From: Caulobacteraceae bacterium
GTDB taxonomy: Bacteria; Pseudomonadota; Alphaproteobacteria; Caulobacterales; Caulobacteraceae
DNA length: 64,000 bases
Assembly: GCA_947475465.1 (NCBI GenBank)
Contig: CANJLK010000009.1
Location: 23,442-87,441 of the forward strand
Direction: 5' to 3'
The notes beneath the pieces are model-generated. The model made no database searches, was not told the origin of the DNA, and worked only from the letters and a program-made list of their open reading frames with translations. The translations under genes were made by a program, and so were the position numbers. How positions within the stretch are numbered: position 1 is the first letter of the stretch; the number at the start of each line of letters is the position of its first letter. This document shows, piece after piece, positions 9,497-16,682 of this stretch.

Positions 9497-9862
9497 GTGA
9501 AGACCTGCCTGGTGGTCGACGACAGCCGCGTGATCCGCAAGGTCGCGCGCCGGATCCTTGAGGATCTGGGCTTCGCCGTGGCCGAGGCGGGCGACGGCGC
9601 CGACGCGCTCGCCTGGTGCCGCACGACCATGCCGGACGCTGTCCTGCTGGACTGGAATATGCCCGTGATGAACGGGATCGAATTCCTGCGCCTGCTGCGG
9701 GCCGAGCCGGGCGGGGCGGCGCCGAAGGTGATCTTCTGCTCGGTGGAGAACGATCTGGCGCGGATCCGCGAGGCGTTGGATGGCGGCGCCGACGAATACA
9801 TCATGAAGCCCTTCGACGGCGATATCGTCGCCTCGAAGCTGGCCATGGCCGGTGTGGCATGA
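9497..9862 (+). CDS. single-domain CheY-like response regulator
   Basis: A 121-residue stand-alone receiver. The acidic pair is in CLVVDDSRVIRK, the phospho-Asp in VLLDWNMPVMNG, and the conserved Lys in DEYIMKPFDG. Start GTG 9497 has AAGGAG at 9481-9486; extending to an upstream start would overlap the lipoprotein gene. The stop overlaps the cheR-like start (ATGA), so the two are translationally coupled. In Caulobacter a CheY-type gene also sits beside chpT (from memory). The upstream kinase is unknown. Confidence 0.9.
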   Translation: MKTCLVVDDSRVIRKVARRILEDLGFAVAEAGDGADALAWCRTTMPDAVLLDWNMPVMNGIEFLRLLRAEPGGAAPKVIFCSVENDLARIREALDGGADEYIMKPFDGDIVASKLAMAGVA

Positions 9863-10662
9863 ACCCGCGCGACCGCGAACTGGTGGCCGACCTCTGCGCC
9901 CGCCGCGCCGGGCTCAGGGTGGATCCCGAGAAGGCCTATCTGTTGGAGAACCGCCTGGCCCCGGTGGCGCGGCGCGAGGGCTACCAGTCGGCGCACGATC
10001 TGGTGGCCGCCATCCGCGACCGCGACGACGATCGACTGGCCTGGGCCGCGGTCGAGGCCATGACCCCTTGCGGTACGGACTTCTTCCACGACGCGGCGGC
10101 GTTGGACGCGGCTGTGGACGACCTGTTCGTCGGGCCCGGCGCCGGCGATGGCCAACCCGTGCGCATCTGGGCGGCGAGCTGTGGCGGCGGGCAGGAGGCC
10201 TATTCCCTGGCCATGTTGCTGCATGAGCGCGCTGTGCTGACGCCCGACGTCGAACTCTTCGCGACGGATCTCAGCGAGCGGCGGCTGGAGGCGGCCCAGG
10301 CGGGCCTGTACAGCCAGTTCGAGGTGCAGCGCGGCCTGGCGGCGCGCCGCTTGGTGCGGCACTTCGAGGCGCACGAGGCCGGCTTCGTCCTCTCGCCCCA
10401 CCTGCGCCGGACCCTCCGCTGGGCGCGGGTCAACCTGCTCGACGATCCAGAGCGGCATGGGAAGTTCGATCTGATTGTCTGCCGCCAACCCTTCGGCGGC
10501 TATCTTGACGCCGCCCGCGAGCGGATGATCGGCCATCTGGCCAGCGCGCTGAAGCCGCACGGCCGGCTGATGCTGGGGGCGGGCGAAACCTACCCGGGCC
10601 TCGTCGAAGCCGGCCGGCCCGGACTTTACCGCCCGGCGTCGCGCGTGCGCGCGGCGGCCTGA
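9859..10662 (+). CDS. CheR-like methyltransferase with altered active-site motifs
   Basis: This 267-residue protein has the CheR layout: an N-terminal helical domain (residues 1-75) and a Rossmann-type SAM domain. The usual motif (A)ASSTGEEPYS reads AASCGGGQEAYSLAM here, TTFFRD reads GTDFFHD, and CRNVLIYF reads CRQPFGGYLD. The fold seems intact (FATDLSERRLEAA and ARVNLLDDP are normal), but several conserved residues near the SAM and receptor sites are changed. It may methylate a different target or act without catalysis. It is coupled to the cheY-like gene by ATGA; no chemoreceptor or cheB lies nearby. Confidence 0.8.
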   Translation: MNPRDRELVADLCARRAGLRVDPEKAYLLENRLAPVARREGYQSAHDLVAAIRDRDDDRLAWAAVEAMTPCGTDFFHDAAALDAAVDDLFVGPGAGDGQPVRIWAASCGGGQEAYSLAMLLHERAVLTPDVELFATDLSERRLEAAQAGLYSQFEVQRGLAARRLVRHFEAHEAGFVLSPHLRRTLRWARVNLLDDPERHGKFDLIVCRQPFGGYLDAARERMIGHLASALKPHGRLMLGAGETYPGLVEAGRPGLYRPASRVRAAA

Positions 10663-10663
10663 C

Positions 10664-10695
10664 CAAAGAAAAACCCCGCCGCGGAGCGACGGGGT
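10664..10695 (-). terminator. intrinsic terminator of the entericidin gene
   Basis: On the minus strand the arms ACCCCG (10695-10690) and CGGGGT (10678-10673), with inner GCG/CGC pairs, are followed by a T-run read from 10672 downwards. It lies 28 bp after the entericidin stop and may also stop cheR transcription from the other side. Confidence 0.8.
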
Positions 10696-10722
10696 CCTTC
10701 GGGAGTGAAACGTCGACGCTGA

Positions 10723-10860
10723 CTAGTGCTTGGCGTCTTCGGCAGTGTTCGACACAGCGTGACCGGCGGCCGAAACGTCCTTGCCGGCGCCTTCGACGGT
10801 GTTGCAGGCGGCCACGGCCATGCTGGCGGCGATCGCCATCAACAGAACAATCTTGCGCAT
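10723..10860 (-). CDS. entericidin A/B-family lipoprotein
   Basis: A 45-residue lipoprotein. The signal peptide MRKIVLLMAIAASMAVAAC places the lipobox Cys at 19, and the short mature part NTVEGAGKDVSAAGHAVSN is typical of EcnA/EcnB. Entericidins are tiny membrane-active lipoproteins linked to stress and stationary phase. A sigma-EcfG promoter match sits 37 bp upstream and a T-tailed terminator follows, so it is a monocistronic GSR unit. Confidence 0.85.
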   Translation of the reverse strand: MRKIVLLMAIAASMAVAACNTVEGAGKDVSAAGHAVSNTAEDAKH

Positions 10861-10896
10861 AGGGTTTGTCTCCAGGGTTTGAACTCTCGCTCCCAC

Positions 10897-10922
10897 AACG
10901 CCCTACGCTGCCGCTTGGTTCC
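10897..10922 (-). promoter_or_regulatory. EcfG/SigT-type promoter (entericidin)
   Basis: Minus-strand GGAAC (10922-10918), 17-nt spacer, CGTT (10900-10897). It overlaps the last codons of phyK and points to the entericidin gene. Confidence 0.75.
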
Positions 10923-12660
10923 CTTCCTTTGCAGCCGTCGGCTCTTGAGCATCGGCGGCGGGTGTCGGGAACAGCAGGCGGGCGGTAATGCCGCCCTGAG
11001 GATTACGCACCACCTCAGCGCGGCCGCGCAGCTGGCGGGCGAAGGCGGTCATCAGGGTCCGGCCCACGCCTGAGCGGGCCAGGGAGTCCTCGCCGGCCGA
11101 TCCGTCGTCGGAAATCTCCAGCTCCGCCTCTTCGCCGTTGACCCGGAAGGCCAGGGTGAGCACGCCGCCGCGGCCGGCGAAGGCGTGCTTCTGGGCGTTG
11201 GTGATCGCTTCCACTGCGAAGAGGGCCAACGGCGCCAGGCGGTCTGGATCGATCACCAGGGCGTCGACCTGCAGGTCGGTGCGCACCTGCGGACCGTGCA
11301 GCATCTCGCCGGCCACCAGCTGGGCGGTGAGTTCCTCCAGGAACGGACGCAGGTCGACCCGCTTGAGGTCCGGGCCCTGGTAGAGGGCGCGGTAGATCAG
11401 GGCCAGAGCGGTGATCCGTTGGCGGGTGTCCGACATGGCGGCGCGGGCCGCGGGATCGGTCAGCGCCCGCTGCTGCATGTTCAGCAGGGAGGAGATGACC
11501 TGCAGGTTGTTCTTCACCCGGTGGTGGATCTCGCGCATCAGCGAGTCCTTCTGGGCCAGCGAATCCCTGAGCGAGGCGTCGCGCCCGACGATGGCGTCGG
11601 CCATGTCCTCCAGGGTCTCCGCCAGCTCGCGGATCTCCCGCGGCATCTGCTCGGCCTGGACGGCGCGGACACTCAGCCGGCCGCGAGCGTAGAGCGAGGC
11701 GATCCGCTGAAGGTAGGCGATCCAGCGGATCACGATGCGGTCGGTGACAGCGATGACGGTGGCGAGCGCCAAGCCGAAGCTCAACAGTGGGAAGGCGATG
11801 CCGGACAGCGGATTGAGCCAGGCCCACGAGAGGATGCCCGGCGAGAGGGCCGAAAGCACTACATAGACCTCATCACCGGCCACAGGCGCGGCCGAGTAGA
11901 CCCTCCGCTGGCCGTGGGCGTCCTGGCCATACCAGACATGGGCGCCGTTGCGGCGGACCTGCTCGCGCCAGTTCAGGGGCAGGGTGCGGAAGGCGTCGGG
12001 ATCGGTCTCGCTGATGTAGTGGCCGGCGGCGTCGGCCAGGGCGACGTCGGAATGGGCGGGCAAGGTGGGGTCGGACACCGAAGGCCGCAGGCTGGCGAGC
12101 GTGATGACCGCCGCGAACGCGCCCTCGAAGCCCCCGTCGGGGCCATTGGCGCGGACCGCGGCCAGCACCGAGGGCTCGGCGGCGTAGGCCGAGCCCGGAT
12201 CGCGGCTGATCACCAGCTTGTCGCCGCGCTGCAGGCGCTCGAACCAGGGCCGCTGCGTCCGCTGCGGGTCCTGGGGCACGTCGCCGGCCGCGCAGGCGAC
12301 GCGGCCGAGGCGGTCGAACCGGATGAGGTTGGTGTAGCCCGGAATTCCGTGCGCCACCTGGGCGAGGCGCTGGGCGCACTGGAAGCCCACCGATCCGGGG
12401 GCCAAGGTCTGCAGCAGGATGTCGGCGCCTTCCATCCGCGTGCGGGCGGTGGCGGCGCTGCGCTCAGCCGCGAAGCCGAGGTTCTGGCGAAGGGTTACGC
12501 GCTCGCGGTTGAAGGCGATGGCCGACTGGATAATTCCGAGAATCAGGACGGGCAGCAGGGCCGCCGCCAGGGCCGCGGTCAGCCTGACCCGGATGGTGCT
12601 CAGCGAACCGCCGTTCCGGGCCGTCGGGTGCGATCCGGTCGATGCGGGTAAACCGGTCAT
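10903..12660 (-). CDS. phyK: PhyK-type sensor histidine kinase of the general stress response
   Basis: This 585-residue kinase has two membrane helices (about residues 24-46 and 300-322) that enclose a periplasmic sensor, then a HAMP-like linker, a HisKA_2 domain with the phospho-His in MREIHHRVKNNLQVISSLL, and a HATPase (FAVEAITNAQKHAF, ISDDGSAGED). In Caulobacter, PhyK beside sigT phosphorylates PhyR to trigger the general stress response; the gene order here is the same. ATG 12660 lies 19 bp after the sigT stop, so nepR-sigT-phyK is probably one transcript. Confidence 0.9.
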   Translation of the reverse strand: MTGLPASTGSHPTARNGGSLSTIRVRLTAALAAALLPVLILGIIQSAIAFNRERVTLRQNLGFAAERSAATARTRMEGADILLQTLAPGSVGFQCAQRLAQVAHGIPGYTNLIRFDRLGRVACAAGDVPQDPQRTQRPWFERLQRGDKLVISRDPGSAYAAEPSVLAAVRANGPDGGFEGAFAAVITLASLRPSVSDPTLPAHSDVALADAAGHYISETDPDAFRTLPLNWREQVRRNGAHVWYGQDAHGQRRVYSAAPVAGDEVYVVLSALSPGILSWAWLNPLSGIAFPLLSFGLALATVIAVTDRIVIRWIAYLQRIASLYARGRLSVRAVQAEQMPREIRELAETLEDMADAIVGRDASLRDSLAQKDSLMREIHHRVKNNLQVISSLLNMQQRALTDPAARAAMSDTRQRITALALIYRALYQGPDLKRVDLRPFLEELTAQLVAGEMLHGPQVRTDLQVDALVIDPDRLAPLALFAVEAITNAQKHAFAGRGGVLTLAFRVNGEEAELEISDDGSAGEDSLARSGVGRTLMTAFARQLRGRAEVVRNPQGGITARLLFPTPAADAQEPTAAKEGNQAAA

Positions 12661-12679
12661 GGAGAGCCGTTCAGCGTCC

Positions 12680-13285
12680 TCAACGGACTGTGCTTAAACG
12701 CTCCGCATCGGCCAGGATAGCCCGCATGGCGTCCCCCGCCGAGGCGCCGTCCCGGTCGTAGGCGCCGAGTTCCAGGACCGCATGCAGGGCCCGCCGGGCG
12801 CGGCTGACGCGGCTCTTCACGGTGCCGACGGCGCAGCCGCAGATTTCGGCGGCCTCCTCGTAGGCGAAGCCGCCCGCGCCCACCAGGATCAGGGCTTCGC
12901 GCTGCTCGGCCGGCAGCATCGCCAGGCCCTGACGAAGCTCGTCCAGCGCCACAGGGGCCTCGGGATCGTCGACCGCCACGAGGGTGCGTTCGGCAGCTTC
13001 CTGGTCCAACTGGGTCTGGCGCCACGACCGGCGCTTCTCCGAATAGAACTGGTTGCGCAGGATCATGAAGGTCCACGCCTTCATGTTGGTCCCCATCTGG
13101 AAGCTCGCCCGGGCGTCCCAGGCCTTCATCATGGCGTCCTGTGCCAGGTCGTCGGCCGCGGTGGGATCGCCGCAAAGGGTGCGGGCGAACGCGCGCAGGT
13201 GAGGAATGAGCTGGACGAGTTCGCGCTTGAACGCCTCGTCCTCGGACGCGGTGCGGGGCGCCCGGACCTTGACCGCCTCGTCCAT
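12680..13285 (-). CDS. sigT: general stress ECF sigma factor (EcfG family, SigT)
   Basis: At 201 residues this is an EcfG-type sigma factor. Region 2 is seen as LRAFARTLCGDPTAADDLAQ and MKAWTFMILRNQFYS; region 4 as MLPAEQREALILVGAGGFAY and CAVGTVKSRVSRARRAL. It should direct RNA polymerase to GGAAC-N16/17-CGTT promoters, many of which lie around this locus. It overlaps the nepR stop (TGATG), so translation of sigma and its anti-sigma is coupled. In unstressed cells NepR holds it; phosphorylated PhyR releases it (established for the family). Confidence 0.95.
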   Translation of the reverse strand: MDEAVKVRAPRTASEDEAFKRELVQLIPHLRAFARTLCGDPTAADDLAQDAMMKAWDARASFQMGTNMKAWTFMILRNQFYSEKRRSWRQTQLDQEAAERTLVAVDDPEAPVALDELRQGLAMLPAEQREALILVGAGGFAYEEAAEICGCAVGTVKSRVSRARRALHAVLELGAYDRDGASAGDAMRAILADAERLSTVR

Positions 13286-13470
13286 CAGCTGTTGCCCGTG
13301 CGTTCGTCGGCCCTACGCAGAATCTCCAGGAACTCGTCCGGAACCTCCTCGTTCACGACCTCGTCGAACATCTGGCGAAGGCGCACCCCAATCGCCTGCT
13401 GGCGAAGGCGGGCCTCATCCAGAGCGGCGGAAGCACGACGGCGGTCCTCGGAAGGTCGTTGTTCGATCAT
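13285..13470 (-). CDS. nepR: anti-sigma factor NepR
   Basis: The core matches NepR: AIGVRLRQMFDEVVNEEVPD then EFLEILRRAD, the two amphipathic helices that clamp the sigma factor or PhyR. From ATG 13470 it has 61 residues. A longer form from TTG 13530 would add 20 polar residues, but that TTG lies inside the -10 element of the promoter at 13529-13553, so it cannot be on the main transcript. Neither start has a strong ribosome site. It is translationally coupled to sigT. Confidence 0.88.
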   Translation of the reverse strand: MIEQRPSEDRRRASAALDEARLRQQAIGVRLRQMFDEVVNEEVPDEFLEILRRADERTGNS

Positions 13471-13528
13471 GTTTTCGGCGTGCAGCTTGCGCCGCGGCCG
13501 CCCCCTATTGGTATCCTCGTTGTCGCTC

Positions 13529-13553
13529 AACGCGTCGCTCCGCCAGCGGTTCC
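13529..13553 (-). promoter_or_regulatory. EcfG/SigT-type promoter (nepR-sigT-phyK)
   Basis: Minus-strand GGAAC (13553-13549), 16-nt spacer, CGTT (13532-13529). Autoregulation of nepR-sigT by its own sigma factor is well known in alphaproteobacteria. Confidence 0.85.
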
Positions 13554-13593
13554 CGGTCCGAGCTCAGCAAAATGCGGAAAACCCGCCGATTTG

Positions 13594-13618
13594 GGAACCG
13601 GTTCCGCTCTGTAGCGTT
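13594..13618 (+). promoter_or_regulatory. EcfG/SigT-type promoter (phyR)
   Basis: GGAAC (13594-13598), 16-nt spacer, CGTT (13615-13618), 101 bp before phyR. The -35 is half of the palindrome GGAACCGGTTCC (13594-13605), so a GGAAC also faces nepR; its best -10 is GGTT at 17 nt, one base off. Confidence 0.85.
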
Positions 13619-13718
13619 TTTGCAGCAGATGGGCGAAGGTCGGGGAAGCTTTCCGTCGCCTGTCGTGCAGCGTCTGCGCATATCTAACGCCTAACTAGGT
13701 CATGGGAGGGGTCACCCC

Positions 13719-14522
13719 TTGAGTCTGCTAGCTCGTCTCGCGCCACATCTGCCCTACGTCCGCCGCTACGCCCGCGCGTTGACCGGCGACCAGACCACCG
13801 GCGACCACTATGTCCGCGTTGCGCTGGAGGCCCTGGCCGCCGGCGAGCGGACACTGGAAGCGAATCTGACGCCGCGGGTCGCCCTCTATCACGTGTTCCA
13901 CGCCATCTGGTGCACCTCCGGCGCGCAACTCGAGACACAGCAGGATGACGACCATGCTGGGTCCGACGACACTACGCGCCGGCTGATGCGCATCGCGCCC
14001 CGGTCGCGCCAGGCGTTCCTGTTGACGGCCCTGGAGGGCTTCACGCCCTCGGAGGCCGCGCAGATTCTGGGCGCCGACTTCACCGAGATCGACCAGCTGA
14101 TTTCCGAGGCTCAGACCGAGATCGACGCCGAACTCGCCACCGACGTCCTGATCATCGAGGACGAGCCGGTGATCGCCGCTGACATCGAGGCGCTGGTCAA
14201 GGAACTGGGCCACACGGTGGTCGATATCGCCGCGACGCGGACCGAGGCGGTTGACGCTGTGAACCGCAAGACGCCCGGCCTGGTGCTGGCCGACATCCAG
14301 CTGGCCGACGGCTCGTCGGGCATCGATGCGGTGAAGGACATCCTGGCCCGGTTCAATGTGCCGGTGATCTTCATCACCGCCTTCCCCGAGCGCCTGCTGA
14401 CCGGCGAGCGCCCGGAGCCCACCTTCCTGATCACCAAGCCCTTCCAGCCGGAAACGGTGAAGGCGGCGATCGGCCAGGCCCTGTTCTTCCATCCGCGCAA
14501 GACGGCCAAGCAGGCCGCCTGA
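13719..14522 (+). CDS. phyR: general stress anti-anti-sigma response regulator PhyR
   Basis: At 267 residues this is a standard PhyR: an N-terminal sigma-like domain (LARLAPHLPYVRRYARALTG, then ALEGFTPSEAAQILG) and a C-terminal receiver (VLIIEDEPVIAADIE, phospho-Asp in LVLADIQLADG, Lys in FLITKPFQPE). When phosphorylated, the sigma-like domain captures NepR and frees SigT. The start is TTG 13719, with GGAGGG at 13705-13710; the ATG at 13702 runs into a stop. It is divergent from nepR and ends at a strong terminator that overlaps the next promoter. Confidence 0.96.
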   Translation: MSLLARLAPHLPYVRRYARALTGDQTTGDHYVRVALEALAAGERTLEANLTPRVALYHVFHAIWCTSGAQLETQQDDDHAGSDDTTRRLMRIAPRSRQAFLLTALEGFTPSEAAQILGADFTEIDQLISEAQTEIDAELATDVLIIEDEPVIAADIEALVKELGHTVVDIAATRTEAVDAVNRKTPGLVLADIQLADGSSGIDAVKDILARFNVPVIFITAFPERLLTGERPEPTFLITKPFQPETVKAAIGQALFFHPRKTAKQAA

Positions 14523-14525
14523 GCG

Positions 14526-14550
14526 GGAACGGCCCAACAGGCTTGACGTT
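14526..14550 (+). promoter_or_regulatory. EcfG/SigT-type promoter (first DUF1328 gene)
   Basis: GGAAC (14526-14530), 16-nt spacer, CGTT (14547-14550). The -35 starts 3 bp after the phyR stop, and the expected transcript start (about 14557-14560) falls at the foot of the phyR terminator hairpin. Confidence 0.8.
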
Positions 14551-14557
14551 ACACAAG

Positions 14558-14585
14558 GGGCGTCGCGGATCGCGGCGCCCTTTTT
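14558..14585 (+). terminator. intrinsic terminator after phyR
   Basis: A 10-bp stem (14558-14567 with 14571-14580, one G-T pair) with a GAT loop, followed by TTTTT (14581-14585). It sits in the 5' leader of the DUF1328 gene, downstream of that gene's own promoter. Confidence 0.85.
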
Positions 14586-14600
14586 CGTGGGAGATTTCCG

Positions 14601-14774
14601 ATGCTGGGCTGGGCCTTGATCTTCGCGCTGCTGGCGATCGTCGCCGGCTTCCTGGGCTTTTTCAGCCTCGCGGGCCTGGCGGCCACCATCGCCAAGGTGC
14701 TGTTCGTGGTCTTCCTGGTGCTGCTTGTGGTGAACTTCATCGTCCGCGCGGTGCGTGGCCAGTCGGTAGTCTAG
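14601..14774 (+). CDS. DUF1328 (YtjA-like) membrane peptide
   Basis: A 57-residue protein of two membrane helices: [20 protein letters not shown] and the segment [19 protein letters not shown]. It matches the DUF1328/YtjA family, small inner-membrane proteins of unknown function that are often stress-induced. A sigma-EcfG promoter lies 51 bp upstream. A paralogue is encoded at 18722-18898. Confidence 0.85.
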   Translation: MLGWALIFALLAIVAGFLGFFSLAGLAATIAKVLFVVFLVLLVVNFIVRAVRGQSVV

Positions 14775-14803
14775 AATGCCCGCCACTACAGACGGTTAGG
14801 CAA

Positions 14804-14829
14804 AGCGGCCGCCTCTGACAGCGGCCGCT
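14804..14829. terminator. hairpin between convergent genes
   Basis: Nine-base arms AGCGGCCGC (14804-14812) and GCGGCCGCT (14821-14829) lie between the DUF1328 stop and the convergent membrane-protein stop. Only a short T-run follows on the minus strand, so termination may be weak. Confidence 0.5.
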
Positions 14830-14853
14830 CTCGCGCTCCAAACAGGGCCTGGC

Positions 14854-15117
14854 TCAGGGCGTGGGCGCGCCCGGCTTGGCGCCGTTCTGAGGAACGGTCA
14901 CGGCAGGCTCGGGAGAGTCGAACTGGGCGGCGGCGTGCGATGGGCCATTGTTGGAATTGGACTGGGCCAGCTGCGGCGCCTTCCAGGTCCAGGCCGCGAA
15001 CAGGCCGGCGGCGGCCAGAAGCGTGCCGAACAGCAGGACCCACAGCATGTGCTTACCCCAGCGGCCCTGGCGGGCGCGCGTGGCGTTGAGAGTGGTCGGT
15101 CGCGAGGAATAGGTCAT
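14854..15117 (-). CDS. small single-pass membrane protein, unknown
   Basis: An 87-residue protein: a basic N-terminus, one helix (MLWVLLFGTLLAAAGLFAAW) and a polar, proline-rich tail ending KPGAPTP. Start ATG 15117 has AAGGA 9 nt upstream. It follows the 15130-15339 gene by 12 bp on the same strand and probably shares its sigma-EcfG promoter. No family is recognised; a GSR envelope protein is the inference. Confidence 0.65.
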   Translation of the reverse strand: MTYSSRPTTLNATRARQGRWGKHMLWVLLFGTLLAAAGLFAAWTWKAPQLAQSNSNNGPSHAAAQFDSPEPAVTVPQNGAKPGAPTP

Positions 15118-15129
15118 GGGCCGCAATCC

Positions 15130-15339
15130 TTATTCTGACGGGAAATAGCTGAAGGGCCCGGCGGCCGGCTTGGCCGTCAGGGCCGGGGCCGGCGCGGTCA
15201 AGGCCCCGATGGCGCCGCTGACGAGCGCCAGGGCGGCCACCGCGCAGGCGACAAGCAACCGTCGGCGGGCCGCCTGCTGGCGGTGGGTAGGCGTCCTGGC
15301 CAGGATGAAGCCGCCGCGCGTGGCGAAACCGGATCGCAT
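15130..15339 (-). CDS. small membrane protein, unknown
   Basis: A 69-residue protein with a basic N-terminus (RQQAARRRLL) and one hydrophobic segment (VACAVAALALVSGAIGALT). Start ATG 15339 has AGGAGA about 11 nt upstream; TTG 15345 is also possible. It is the first gene after the sigma-EcfG promoter at 15388-15413 and is followed closely by another small membrane protein. No family is recognised. Confidence 0.6.
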   Translation of the reverse strand: MRSGFATRGGFILARTPTHRQQAARRRLLVACAVAALALVSGAIGALTAPAPALTAKPAAGPFSYFPSE

Positions 15340-15387
15340 GGCCAAGGGTCTCTCCTGGATGCGGGCCCTATTGCCCGACCCGCCCTA

Positions 15388-15413
15388 AACGTGCGGTCTC
15401 GGCAGGACGTTCC
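15388..15413 (-). promoter_or_regulatory. EcfG/SigT-type promoter (two small membrane genes)
   Basis: Minus-strand GGAAC (15413-15409), 17-nt spacer, CGTT (15391-15388), 49 bp before ATG 15339. Confidence 0.75.
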
Positions 15414-15670
15414 GAGGGACTATTCCCGCCTGGCCAGGACCAGAGCGGGCCGCGAAAAAAGTTTTGAAAAAAGTCGGCAGGTCCCGGAACACAAGGTCCG
15501 CGGGTGAGTTCTTAAGACTGCGGAGGCGGCGACGCCCCCCCCGACTTGAGACCGGCGCATATGCCGGTCTGCCGTCTCCGCACCCCTTTTCTCGATGATG
15601 CACAACTGGGCGGATCCTTGGATCCGCCCACTTTCTTGTGCGCCCGGGCGCGGCGGTCGTCAGGCCCTGG

Positions 15671-16117
15671 TCACGCCGGCGACAGGTGCATCACCACGTC
15701 CACCCGGCGGCGCAGGGGCCGTGCCTCGCCCCCCGCGGTCGTCGCGCCGGCCTGGCCGGCGGCGGTCACCTTGAAGTCCGCGGCGGGCAGGCCCGTGGCG
15801 GTCAAAGCCGCGGTCACCGCCTGGGCGCGGGCCTGGGACAGCGCCAGGTTGGCGTCCGCGGTCCCGGCCGCATCGGCCAGGCCCAGCACCTCGACGCCGG
15901 TCACCTTGCAGGCCTTGCGGTCGCCGGCCGCGGCGGCCAGGACAGCGCGGCCCTCCTTGGTGACCTCGGCCGACTGCGGCTCGAAATAGATCTGAACGGT
16001 CTGGTCGGCGCAGGCCGGCGCGCGCTTGACGATCCGGTCTCGGGCATTTTGGACAGTCGCGCAGGCGCCGAGGCTGAGGGCCAGAAGCGCCGTCATGGAC
16101 AGTCTTGCGATGGTCAT
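15671..16117 (-). CDS. OmpA-like domain lipoprotein
   Basis: A 148-residue lipoprotein: signal peptide with lipobox SLGAC near residue 18, then an OmpA-like peptidoglycan-binding domain (VQIYFEPQSAEVTKEGRAVL, VEVLGLADAAG, LSQARAQAVTAAL and a final LRRRVDVVMHL). The Asp and Arg that bind diaminopimelate are replaced or shifted (LADAAGTAD where GHTDxxG is usual), so binding may be weak. It lies 79 bp after the glycine-zipper lipoprotein gene on the same strand and has no sigma promoter of its own, so it may share the one at 16581-16605. Confidence 0.8.
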   Translation of the reverse strand: MTIARLSMTALLALSLGACATVQNARDRIVKRAPACADQTVQIYFEPQSAEVTKEGRAVLAAAAGDRKACKVTGVEVLGLADAAGTADANLALSQARAQAVTAALTATGLPAADFKVTAAGQAGATTAGGEARPLRRRVDVVMHLSPA

Positions 16118-16196
16118 GGCTTGGCCCCTCCCGGGCCATGACAAAGGGCGGCCGGAACTGTCCTGCCGCCCCTGCCGATCATGTGGACGGCCCGCG

Positions 16197-16544
16197 TCAG
16201 CGCGGGCTGCCGTCTTCCCAGTAATACCGGCCGGTGGCGGCGTCGTAGTAGTAATAGCGGCCGGCCCGTTCGTCGTAATATTGGCGGTGGTTGGCCGGCG
16301 CCGCGCCACAGCCGCCGTCTTCGCGGCAACCCTTGACCGCGCCGATCGAGCCGCCGACGGCCGCGCCGAGCAGCGCGCCCGATGCGGCGTCGCCGTGGCC
16401 CACATTGTTGCCGATGACCGCGCCGGCGATGGCCCCCAGGGCCGCGCCGCCGGCGGCGTTGCGTTCGGTGTTGCCCGTGGCGGTGCAGGCGCAGGTCAGG
16501 AAGCCGGCGACGCCCAGCGCCAGGATGGGTTTGATGAGATGCAT
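16197..16544 (-). CDS. glycine-zipper lipoprotein with C-terminal YYD repeats
   Basis: A 115-residue lipoprotein with lipobox-like TCACTAT near residue 17. A glycine-zipper 2TM segment follows (GGAALGAIAGAVIGNNVGHG and GALLGAAVGGSIGAVKG), as in SlyB or YMGG-type envelope proteins. The tail has repeated aromatic units (QYYDERAGRYYYYDAATGRYYW). AAGGAGAG precedes ATG 16544, and a sigma-EcfG promoter lies 37 bp upstream, so it is a GSR envelope gene. Confidence 0.8.
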   Translation of the reverse strand: MHLIKPILALGVAGFLTCACTATGNTERNAAGGAALGAIAGAVIGNNVGHGDAASGALLGAAVGGSIGAVKGCREDGGCGAAPANHRQYYDERAGRYYYYDAATGRYYWEDGSPR

Positions 16545-16580
16545 GGTTGAGGCTCTCCTTGCTCGTCCCCTGCGCGCCCT

Positions 16581-16605
16581 AACGCTGCGCGCGCGTTGCA
16601 GTTCC
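16581..16605 (-). promoter_or_regulatory. EcfG/SigT-type promoter (glycine-zipper lipoprotein)
   Basis: Minus-strand GGAAC (16605-16601), 16-nt spacer, CGTT (16584-16581). It is back to back with another sigma-EcfG promoter at 16624-16648. Confidence 0.8.
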
Positions 16606-16623
16606 GGCGCGGGAGCCGCCGGC

Positions 16624-16648
16624 GGAACCTGCCAGCGCCCGCGCCGTT
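16624..16648 (+). promoter_or_regulatory. EcfG/SigT-type promoter (16683 gene)
   Basis: GGAAC (16624-16628), 16-nt spacer, CGTT (16645-16648), 35 bp before ATG 16683. Confidence 0.8.
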
Positions 16649-16682
16649 TGATGCCTAAGACGATTTGCAACGGAGTTCACCC

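Noticed and set aside
15486..15510. Possible tenth EcfG promoter (GGAAC-N16-AGTT, plus strand)
   Set aside because: The -10 has a mismatch and no gene lies downstream on that strand.
15546..16141. Plus-strand frames opposite the OmpA-like lipoprotein
   Set aside because: No start with a ribosome site and no motif; the minus-strand lipoprotein has a lipobox and OmpA fold.
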